Below are positions 15,335 through 20,494 of a stretch of DNA of 20,494 nucleotides, piece by piece. The translations under genes and the position numbers were made by a program. How positions within the stretch are numbered: position 1 is the first letter of the stretch; every line of letters begins with the position of its first letter. The DNA is from Actinomycetota bacterium (GTDB lineage Bacteria > Actinomycetota > Thermoleophilia > Gaiellales > Gaiellaceae), in assembly GCA_013697465.1 (NCBI GenBank), contig JACCWU010000293.1:1-20494 (forward strand), read 5' to 3'. The notes beneath the pieces were generated by a model that had not been told where the DNA came from, did not search any database, and was given only the letters and a program-made list of their open reading frames with translations.

Positions 15335-16243
15335 GTGCCCACGGGCAAGATGCACGCCGACGAGGTGGACACCGACGTAGCTCTCGTCGGCCGCCTGCTC
15401 GCGACGCAGTTTCCGCAGTGGGCGGACCTCCCGATCGAGCCGGTGCCCTCTGCCGGAACGGACAACGCGCTCTTTCGGCTCGGCGACGAGATGGTCGTGC
15501 GGCTACCCCGTAGGGAGCGGACCAGCGGGACGCTGGACAAGGAACGCCAGTGGCTTCCGCGACTCGCTCCGCTCCTGCCGCTGGCCGTCCCTGTCCCGCT
15601 GGCAGACGGGATGCCCGCCGAGCGCTATCCCTTTGAGTGGTCTGTCTATCGATGGCTGAAGGGCGAGAACGCGACCATGGAGTGCATCACCGATCTGAAC
15701 CAATTGGCGACCGATCTGGCGCAGTTCGTAGCCGTCTTGCAGGACATCGATCCCACCGGCGGTCCGTTCCCCGGGGAGCACAACTTCTTCCGGGGTTTGC
15801 CGCTGGCAACGCGAGACGCTCCGACCCGCGCTGCGATCGTCTCCCTACGCGGCGCGATCGACGTCGGTGCTGTTACCACGGCGTGGGAATTAGCCCTTCG
15901 GTCGCCCGAGTGGGAGCAGCCGCCTGTCTGGATCCACGGGGACCTCGACTCACGAAACCTGCTGGTCGAAGAGGGACGGCTCACCGCCGTCATCGACTGG
16001 GGTGGTCTGGGTGTGGGCGATCCTGCGTGCGACGTAATGGTCGCGTGGAAGGTCCTCTCTGCGGACACGCGCGAGATCTTCCGAACCGCGCTCGTAGTCG
16101 ACGAGTCGACCTGGGCTCGGGCTCGCGGCTGGGCGCTCTCCCAGGCGCTGGTGGCCCTCTCCTACTACACCCTCGAGACGAACCCCGTGCTCGTCTTGGA
16201 GGCTCAACGATGGATGGCCGAGGTACTCGCCGATGACGCGTGA
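15335..16243 (+). CDS. Aminoglycoside phosphotransferase (APH) family kinase
   Basis: Protein of 302 residues with the APH/choline-kinase fold. WIHGDLDSRNLLV (about 199-211) is the catalytic loop, with the aspartate of HGD as base and the asparagine as metal ligand. VIDWGGLGVGDPACD (about 218-232) supplies the second metal-binding aspartate. The N-terminal ATP-binding part has SAGTDNALFRLGDEMVVRLPRR. Relatives of this type are widespread in environmental actinobacteria and mostly have no proven drug substrate; small-molecule or antibiotic phosphorylation is possible. I chose GTG 15335 because GAGGAGG ends 3 bases upstream. ATG 15350, which begins the well-conserved MHADE segment, is the alternative but lacks a spaced ribosome site. 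It converges on the GNAT gene with 19 bases between stops. Confidence 0.87.
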   Translation: MPTGKMHADEVDTDVALVGRLLATQFPQWADLPIEPVPSAGTDNALFRLGDEMVVRLPRRERTSGTLDKERQWLPRLAPLLPLAVPVPLADGMPAERYPFEWSVYRWLKGENATMECITDLNQLATDLAQFVAVLQDIDPTGGPFPGEHNFFRGLPLATRDAPTRAAIVSLRGAIDVGAVTTAWELALRSPEWEQPPVWIHGDLDSRNLLVEEGRLTAVIDWGGLGVGDPACDVMVAWKVLSADTREIFRTALVVDESTWARARGWALSQALVALSYYTLETNPVLVLEAQRWMAEVLADDA

Positions 16244-16262
16244 CAACCTCGGGCGGGTCGAT

Positions 16263-16718
16263 CTAACGGAGCTCGAGCCGGAGCAGGACCTCGTTGTCGA
16301 ACACGATCTCGCCAGTTTGCTCGAAGCCGTACCGCTCGTAGAACGCGATCGGGGTGCCCTCGCCCTGACCGGCACTCGTGCTCAGCACCTCGACTCCCGG
16401 CCGGCCTCGGAAGTACTCGACGATCAGGTCGAGCGTCGCCGTGCCGTAGCCTCGTCGCTGGTAGCGCTCGTCGATGAAGAGCTTCCAGAGGTAGTGCGGG
16501 ATGTAGCCGGGGCCGCCGACCTCGTCGCTGATCATCACGAACCCGACCGGCGTCTCGTCGGCATACACGGCCCAGTACAACGCGCGACCGTCCGGCTCTG
16601 CGGCCGCTTCGAGCAGCGAGTCGGCGACGTTGCTGACGAACCGCTGCTGCCCCGGAGATACCTCTAGAGCCTCGACCGCTTCGCGGTTCGAGTCTTCGAT
16701 CGGCCGAAGCGAGACCAT
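16263..16718 (-). CDS. GNAT family N-acetyltransferase
   Basis: Acetyl-CoA-dependent acetyltransferase of 151 residues. YLWKLFIDERYQRRGYGTATL (about 76-96) holds the beta-4/alpha-3 acetyl-CoA loop, with QRRGYG (87-92) as the pyrophosphate-binding motif; FYERYGF (126-132) is the typical last helix. The pattern WAVYADETPVGFVMI fits the diamine/polyamine or small-molecule branch, but the acceptor is not known. The start ATG 16718 lies 4 bases after the restored stop of the YciI-like gene, so the two are co-transcribed. As sequenced, the frameshift in that upstream gene makes one continuous 250-residue reading frame from 17015 to here. I regard the fusion as an artefact of the frameshift. Confidence 0.87.
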   Translation of the reverse strand: MVSLRPIEDSNREAVEALEVSPGQQRFVSNVADSLLEAAAEPDGRALYWAVYADETPVGFVMISDEVGGPGYIPHYLWKLFIDERYQRRGYGTATLDLIVEYFRGRPGVEVLSTSAGQGEGTPIAFYERYGFEQTGEIVFDNEVLLRLELR

Positions 16719-16722
16719 CCCG

Positions 16723-17015
16723 CTAGCGCCGCCCGTCGAGCCGGATCGTCCACGCGTCGATCGTGTCGACCCGGAGGTGCGTCCCGCTCCACGGATCGCG
16801 CGCGAGCGTCGCGCGGACCGCCTCCTCCGACTCGGCCTGACGACGAGCACCACGCGATGCTCGTCGGCGAGCGGTCCGCCCAAGACGACGAACCCTCCGT
16901 CTACGAGCCCGTCCATGAAGGACGCGTGCGCAGGCCAGCCGGACTGCTCCTCCAGCGGCCGCGAGGAGTCCCACTCAGGGCCGGAGCGGCGGTTCACGAC
17001 GAAGAACGTCGCCAC
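16723..17015 (-). pseudogene. YciI-like (YCII-related) protein with a single-base frameshift
   Basis: The N-terminal half reads as a YCII-related protein (ATFFVVNRRSGPEWD, then FMDGLVDGGFVVLGGPLADE) from GTG 17015. After EHRVVLVVR the rest of the domain (AESEEAVRATLARDPW, then DAWTIRLDGRR and stop at 16723-16725) continues in the minus-one frame. Adding one base near 16834-16838, in what should probably be a run of three G on the coding strand, gives a 97-residue protein of normal size. Without it, translation reads through into the GNAT gene. It is the fourth gene of a minus-strand run of five. The start lacks a clear ribosome site. Function: likely a small dimeric ferredoxin-like-fold enzyme or binding protein, role unknown. 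It differs from the DGPF type at 14773-15123. Confidence 0.75.
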
Positions 17016-17043
17016 GCCGCGTTCTACCAGACGGCAGCCGAAT

Positions 17044-17520
17044 CTACGCCTCGGCCGCCGCTCGCTCGAGAGCGTCGAGCTCGATCTTCCTCATGCTCAG
17101 CATCGCCTGCATGACCCGCTGCGACTTCTCCCGGTCGGGATCGCCGAGCAGCTCGATCAGGCGAGTCGGAAAGACCTGCCACGACACGCCGAACTTGTCC
17201 TTCAGCCATCCACATGGGCCCTCTTCGCCGCCCTCGCCGAGCTTGCTCCAGAACGCGTCGACCTCCTCCTGCGTCTCGCAGCTCACTTGGAACGAGATGG
17301 CCTCGTCGAACGTGAACTCGGGCCCGCCGTTCAAGGCGACGAACTTCACCCCGTCCAGCTCGAAGCTGACGGCCATCACCATCCCCTCCTCACGCGGGCC
17401 GGCCTCTCCGTAGTGGGCGACGTCGACGATCTTCGAGTTCGGAAACACCGAAGTGTAGAACTCTGCCGCCTGTTCGCCCTCGGTATCGAACCACAGGCAT
17501 GGAGCGATCTTCTCAATCAT
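17044..17520 (-). CDS. VOC family protein, PhnB-like (3-demethylubiquinone methyltransferase-like domain)
   Basis: Protein of 158 residues matching the PhnB-like branch of the VOC superfamily. It shows IAPCLWFDTEGEQAAEFY at the N-terminus, FTFDEAISFQVSC in the middle, and CGWLKDKFGVSWQVFPTRL followed by QAMLSMRKIELDALERA at the C-terminus, all standard. Despite the old family name, these are not methyltransferases. Their activity is mostly unknown and their partners are often YciI proteins and ECF sigma factors, as seen here. The start ATG 17520 follows AAAGGA by about 5 bases. The gene lies 28 bases upstream of the frameshifted YciI-like gene, so the two are likely co-transcribed. A 116-base gap separates it from the cupin gene upstream. 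Confidence 0.88.
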   Translation of the reverse strand: MIEKIAPCLWFDTEGEQAAEFYTSVFPNSKIVDVAHYGEAGPREEGMVMAVSFELDGVKFVALNGGPEFTFDEAISFQVSCETQEEVDAFWSKLGEGGEEGPCGWLKDKFGVSWQVFPTRLIELLGDPDREKSQRVMQAMLSMRKIELDALERAAAEA

Positions 17521-17636
17521 CTCTGTCCTTTCCCGCACAGGTCGATCGAATGGCGCTTCCCTCTTTAGACCACCGCGCCGGCGAGAAGTCATCGGTCCAG
17601 TCGGGAAACAGGCCACGGGACGGGCTCGCAGAGCAC

Positions 17637-18179
17637 CTATTCGGGAAGCCAGCCCTCGCGGTAGCCCGTGTACTCGCGTCTTGTAAGTCGCTTGTACGCC
17701 TCCTGCGCGTCGGTTGTCTCCTGCTCGACCCCCGCACTGTGGCGAAGCGCAGCCTCGTCGAGGCTGTAGCCGCCCCAGCCCGGTCCATTCTGGTGCTCAC
17801 GGGCGCCGACCGCGAGCACGACACAAGGTCCGCTGCCCGCTCCGACAATCGTGTGCTTGGTCCCGGCGGGGCAATGCACGAGATCCCACTGTCGAAGCAG
17901 ACGTTCCTCGCCCTCGACGATGAGCAGCGCCTCGCCTGAGAGCACGAGGAAGTCTTCCTGATCGGCCTCCCAGTGGTACATCGCCATCGGCACCCCCGGC
18001 TCGAAAACGCTGAGATTGATCCCCAGCTGCGCGAAGTCCGTATCCCCTTCGAAGTCGCAGATCGCGGAGCGCTCCGGCGCGTGCACCCAGCGCGACTCAC
18101 GCGCGTTCAAGACGAACCAGCCGGCCCCGGTGGGAACGAGCCCGTGCTCGTTCGACTCCAGCCGCGCCTCAGAAGCCAT
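17637..18179 (-). CDS. Cupin-domain protein
   Basis: Protein of 180 residues with one conserved beta-barrel (cupin) domain. Motif 1 reads MAMYHWEADQEDFLVLSGE (66-83) with H69, E71 and E75 as possible metal ligands. Motif 2 is VHCPAGTKHTIVG (101-113) with H109. Cupins of this layout bind a metal and either catalyse isomerase or dioxygenase chemistry or sense a small ligand; the substrate is not known. The C-terminal third (after 130) is charged and lacks a recognisable domain. The start ATG 18179 is chosen from the alignment of MASEARLES; a TTG at 18212 is in frame but no ribosome site supports either. It lies 74 bases after the methyltransferase and probably belongs to the same minus-strand transcript. 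Confidence 0.83.
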   Translation of the reverse strand: MASEARLESNEHGLVPTGAGWFVLNARESRWVHAPERSAICDFEGDTDFAQLGINLSVFEPGVPMAMYHWEADQEDFLVLSGEALLIVEGEERLLRQWDLVHCPAGTKHTIVGAGSGPCVVLAVGAREHQNGPGWGGYSLDEAALRHSAGVEQETTDAQEAYKRLTRREYTGYREGWLPE

Positions 18180-18253
18180 CGCTCGGGAGCTTGCCGCAAC
18201 AGTGCGGCCCAACGCAACGCCACTCGAGAGGCTGCGTGCTGGACTTCGCCGCG

Positions 18254-19012
18254 TCAGACACGGCCGAGTGCCGTCCAGGCTCGCGCCGAGACCGCAAAGG
18301 GCGGTGCCGGAAGTCGCTCTCTACAGCGCTCGCGAAGTTGCTCTCGGCGCTCCGTGTCGAGCCCGGCGACATACGCGCCGGCCGGGCCGACGCCGAGCGT
18401 GTACGGCTCCCACCAGTCGTCGAACGTCGGGTGCTCCACGCTGACCGACAGTGCGCTCTCCTCGACCTCGTGCAGCCCTGCTGCCCGGAAGAGCTCTGAA
18501 AGGTCACCCTCGCGGGCTCCTGCCAAGCGCGATTCATCCTCGACTTCGGCGTCGAGCTCGCGCACGCTCTCCCAATAGACGCTCAGCGGGCCGTGGCCGC
18601 CGCCGTGGTCCCAGACGCACGCTGCGATGACACCACTCGGCCGAGTCACGCGGCCCATCTCACGCAAGCCGGCGACCGGGTTCTCCATGAAGTGCACCAC
18701 GAGCTGTGCCAGGCTCGCGTCGAAGGCATCGTCTCGAAACGGCAGCTCCTCGGCGGGTGCACGATGCACGGTGGCCTCGGGATAGCGCTCCCGAACCGCG
18801 GCGACGAACGGTTCGGAGGGGTCGACAGCGGACACAGCGCCCGGTTCCAGACGACTGACCAGCTCGGCCGTGAGCGCTCCAGGCCCGCAGCCCACGTCGA
18901 GCACGTGCTGTCCGCTCGACACGCCCGCAAGATCCGCGAACTGTGGAGCGAGCGGCACCGAGTACCGCCCCATGAACCGGTCGTACGCATCGGCGGCAAC
19001 AGCGAAGCTCAT
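18254..19012 (-). CDS. Class I SAM-dependent methyltransferase
   Basis: Methyltransferase of 252 residues with a Rossmann fold. Motif I VLDVGCGPGALTAELV (38-53) binds S-adenosylmethionine. AVDPSEPFVAAVRERYP is motif II, and LPFRDDAFDASLAQLVVHFM is the motif III/IV region found in UbiE/Methyltransf_11 relatives. The N-terminal AYDRFMGRYSVPLAPQF segment is typical of a common actinobacterial branch. The acceptor is unknown. The start ATG 19012 has no ribosome site; a TTG at 19021 is in frame. It is divergent from the nucleotidyltransferase gene, with 79 bases holding an inverted repeat. It heads a minus-strand run with cupin, VOC, YciI-like and GNAT genes. Confidence 0.88.
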   Translation of the reverse strand: MSFAVAADAYDRFMGRYSVPLAPQFADLAGVSSGQHVLDVGCGPGALTAELVSRLEPGAVSAVDPSEPFVAAVRERYPEATVHRAPAEELPFRDDAFDASLAQLVVHFMENPVAGLREMGRVTRPSGVIAACVWDHGGGHGPLSVYWESVRELDAEVEDESRLAGAREGDLSELFRAAGLHEVEESALSVSVEHPTFDDWWEPYTLGVGPAGAYVAGLDTERREQLRERCRERLPAPPFAVSARAWTALGRV

Positions 19013-19026
19013 CGGGCCCAATCTAC

Positions 19027-19043
19027 GTGCCCGGGTAGGGCAC
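19027..19043. promoter_or_regulatory. Inverted repeat between the divergent methyltransferase and nucleotidyltransferase genes
   Basis: GTGCCC and GGGCAC flank GGGTA in the 79-base intergenic gap. The dyad is placed for a shared operator or an early leader hairpin. No regulator is encoded nearby, and short GC dyads are common in such DNA, so support is modest. Confidence 0.25.
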
Positions 19044-19091
19044 TGTGCGTCTTGGTGTGCTCATGAGCTCGGCTTGGGGCAGAGTGGGTGC

Positions 19092-19598
19092 GTGGAAGTG
19101 GTGGCGTCGCAGCAGCTCTCCGCTCTAGCGCGCGTAGGCGGCCTGCTGGAGGATGCGGGAATCGACTCGTGGCTATTCGGCGGCTGGGCCGTCGACTTCT
19201 ACGCGGGCTCCGTCACGCGACCGCACGAAGACGTCGACCTGGCCATCTGGCTGGAGGATCTTCCGCGAATCGCCGAGCTCCTCGAAGCCGACGGCTGGCG
19301 ACACGCACCGGCTGCAGACGAGGACGGCGGCACCGGCTATGAGCGCGGACCGGTCCGGCTCGAGCTCACGTATCTCGTCCGCGACGGCGACGGACGCATC
19401 TTCACACCCTTGCGCCACGGAGCGGCCGTGTGGCCCGACGAGGCGCTCTCGAACGACGTCGGTGAGCTCCGCGGCGTGCGCTCGCGTCTCGTTGCGCTCG
19501 CATCGCTCGTGCGGGACAAGTCGTCGCCTCGCGACGACCCTGCAGATGCCGCGAAGGATCGTGCCGATTTCGAGCAGCTGTCCCGGCGCGGAGCTTGA
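19092..19598 (+). CDS. Nucleotidyltransferase, aminoglycoside/lincosamide-resistance-like
   Basis: Protein of 168 residues with the minimal nucleotidyltransferase fold. WLFGGWAVDFYAG (about 27-39) is the glycine-rich substrate and NTP loop, and RPHEDVDLAIW (about 43-53) supplies the metal-binding aspartates of the hDxD pattern. The layout matches aminoglycoside 2''- or lincosamide-type adenylyltransferases, which attach AMP to a drug hydroxyl, but close functional equivalence cannot be read from sequence. The start GTG 19092 is preferred; GTG 19098 and 19101 follow and the ribosome site is weak. It is divergent from the methyltransferase and 71 bases before a small unknown gene. The downstream partner is not a HEPN protein, so a toxin-antitoxin MNT role is unlikely. 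Confidence 0.8.
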   Translation: MEVVASQQLSALARVGGLLEDAGIDSWLFGGWAVDFYAGSVTRPHEDVDLAIWLEDLPRIAELLEADGWRHAPAADEDGGTGYERGPVRLELTYLVRDGDGRIFTPLRHGAAVWPDEALSNDVGELRGVRSRLVALASLVRDKSSPRDDPADAAKDRADFEQLSRRGA

Positions 19599-19669
19599 GC
19601 ATGCCGGCGACGTTTCCGGCCTTGGAGCGGCGGGTATTCGCAAACCAGACAGCCATGATTGGAGGCGGC

Positions 19670-20089
19670 ATGCTTGGCCTGACCAGACAGAGTCGAATGG
19701 AGAAGGTGAAGGACGCTTTGGCAGAGGTCGTGACGTACACGGACGAGCTCGTTCGTGACGAACGGCTGCGTTCACACGTGCGTTCCGCGGTCGACCATGG
19801 CGCGGCTGCCACCGGCCGGCTTCGACATGACATCGGTGGGGGCAACGTCACCTCGCGCCTGGCAGCGGACAAGAAGCTGCGCAAGAACTTACGCGCGCTG
19901 CTCGACGACATCGACCGCGCAGGCGATCGGCTGCGGCGCAAGCGAACCCACAGGGTCCGAAATGCACTGTTGATCGTGGCGGGCACCGGAGCGGCTGTCG
20001 CAGTGGTTCCGAATGCGCGTCGGTGGGTCGCGGATCGTATGTCTGCGTCCCAGAACGGTCACATGCCCGCGGACGCGGCGACGGCGTAA
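19670..20089 (+). CDS. Hypothetical small protein with a C-terminal hydrophobic helix
   Basis: Protein of 139 residues, mostly charged helix: residues about 10-50 are rich in K, E, R and D (EKVKDALAEVVTYTDELVRD), then KKLRKNLRALLDDIDRAGDRL and the basic RRKRTHRVRN, followed by one hydrophobic segment (ALLIVAGTGAAVAVVPNAR). This suggests a membrane-anchored coiled-coil or helical protein with its N-terminus in the cytoplasm. I know no family for it. GGAGG at 19661-19665 lies 4 bases before ATG 19670, which decides the start over in-frame ATGs at 19601 and 19655. The TAA is followed by 54 more open codons in the same frame, up to TAA 20252-20254, running through the repeat cluster. Whether that is a truncated tail is discussed in the findings. 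Confidence 0.65.
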   Translation: MLGLTRQSRMEKVKDALAEVVTYTDELVRDERLRSHVRSAVDHGAAATGRLRHDIGGGNVTSRLAADKKLRKNLRALLDDIDRAGDRLRRKRTHRVRNALLIVAGTGAAVAVVPNARRWVADRMSASQNGHMPADAATA

Positions 20090-20368
20090 GTCCGAGGCTC
20101 GGCAGGCGAGGAAGCCGAATCTTCCATCAAGCTAGAGCACGCTCGGGCATCGCGAGGGCATGTCGCCGGAAGGCGTTCAGGCGACATGCCCTCGCATGTC
20201 GCCGGAAGGCGTTCAGGCGAGGCTTTCGATGATTCGGACGACTTCGTCTGGTAAGTTCCTCTCTTCTCGGGTTCCGCGACCCTACCGTTGTCGTGAGTAG
20301 CGAGCAGTCTTTTTCGCAGGTATTAACGCAGGATTGACGATCCACGAAACACGCTAAGACCGCTCAAG
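20090..20368. other. Intergenic stretch with palindromic repeats, before the IS element
   Basis: No independent gene is evident. The first part holds the repeat cluster at 20152-20220. The part after 20255 is less GC-rich than its surroundings (for example TCTTTTTCGCAGG and TATTAACGC around 20310-20330) and shows no recognisable coding signal. It may be the junction with horizontally moved DNA next to the IS3-family element. Confidence 0.4.
20152..20220. repeat. REP-like palindromic repeat cluster
   Basis: A perfect 16-bp inverted repeat, GCGAGGGCATGTCGCC (20152-20167) and its complement (20180-20195), surrounds a 12-base loop. In addition a 27-base unit occurs twice as an exact direct repeat, at 20158-20184 and 20194-20220, with a 36-base period; each unit contains its own CGCC/GGCG stem. 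This resembles REP or BIME elements, which are often placed just after genes where they act in mRNA stability or are spread by RAYT transposases. No RAYT gene is in the window. Confidence 0.7.
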
Positions 20369-20494
20369 TGGAGTTCCCCCGCTTCCGTGGACAGGGTTTG
20401 ATTAGGCAGCTTGTTCTTGTTCGATGACGGGTAGGTGCATCTTCTCGTAGTCGTCGGGGGAGCGCTGTCCGAGGGTGCTGTGGCGTCGTTCACG
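20369..20494 (-). mobile_element. IS3-family insertion sequence, one end only
   Basis: The right edge holds the 3' end of a transposase and, just beyond its stop, a probable terminal inverted repeat beginning TGGAGTTCCCCCGCTTCC at 20369. Read outward, the end shows the GTCCACGGAAGCGGGGGAAC layout known from actinobacterial IS3-type elements. The other end is outside the window, so the exact boundary and any target duplication cannot be checked here. Confidence 0.65.
20402..20494 (-). CDS. IS3-family transposase (integrase-core OrfB), C-terminal fragment cut by window edge
   Basis: The last 30 residues are visible, ending RRHSTLGQRSPDDYE then a short tail and TAA at 20402-20404. The R-R-H-S-x-L-G-x-x-S-P pattern is the characteristic C-terminal end of the DDE integrase core in IS3-family transposases. 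The catalytic acids lie outside the window. The stop is 33 bases from the presumed element end, the usual arrangement. Whether the element is intact cannot be told. Confidence 0.85.
   Translation of the reverse strand, partial: RERRHSTLGQRSPDDYEKMHLPVIEQEQAA

Noticed and set aside
18134..18153. GAACGAG/CTCGTTC inverted repeat in the cupin gene
   Set aside because: Lies inside conserved-looking coding sequence and is explained by codon choice; spacing is wrong for a LexA box.
19092..20089. MNT/HEPN toxin-antitoxin pair
   Set aside because: The nucleotidyltransferase resembles drug-modifying enzymes, and the downstream protein is a charged helix with a membrane segment and no RxxxxH HEPN motif.
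20158..20220. Minimal CRISPR array
   Set aside because: Only two units, 9 bases between them, units strongly palindromic, and no cas genes.

Overview
This is a roughly 20.5 kb stretch of GC-rich bacterial DNA with short intergenic gaps and frequent GTG starts. The gene set (SigG-type ECF sigma factor, MMPL protein, DHA2-type MFS pumps, YciI/DGPF and PhnB-type VOC proteins, a DinB polymerase under a Gram-positive-type LexA box) fits an actinobacterium. A deep soil lineage such as Thermoleophilia is plausible, but the sequence does not settle genus. I see no rRNA, tRNA, CRISPR array or phage genes.

Left part (1-4671): a DHA2 efflux pump runs off the left edge. It is divergent from a serine beta-lactamase-fold hydrolase, which overlaps by 4 bases a polytopic membrane protein that carries a frameshift. 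A small multi-pass membrane protein converges on it. Middle part (4828-7516): an ECF sigma factor with a SnoaL-like C-terminal domain faces a compact minus-strand operon of STAS protein, VOC protein and alpha/beta hydrolase, the last frameshifted near its end. Then (7618-12083) comes a plus-strand operon of MMPL transporter, second DHA2 pump and RibD/DHFR-like reductase, with a 15-bp perfect hairpin just before the pump's ribosome-binding site.

Right part (12129-20494): minus-strand dinB with a LexA/SOS box on its start codon; a non-coding gap; a Na+/Ca2+ exchanger-like protein; an orphan DGPF-type YciI protein; an APH-type kinase; a five-gene minus-strand run (SAM methyltransferase, cupin, PhnB-like VOC, frameshifted YciI-like protein, GNAT); an aminoglycoside-nucleotidyltransferase-like gene; a small unknown protein; a palindromic repeat cluster; and the end of an IS3-family element cut by the right edge.

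The common theme is small-molecule defence and stress: three exporters, several drug- or metabolite-modifying families, an alternative sigma factor and SOS-controlled lesion bypass. Three genes (2541-4027, 5848-6706, 16723-17015) are each restored to family length by a single-base change next to a short G/C run, which points to assembly errors or to very recent decay. I did not find a clearly new multi-gene system. The best leads are the hairpin at 9923-9961, the SOS box over the dinB start, the palindromic repeats at 20152-20220 and the sigma/STAS/VOC neighbourhood.
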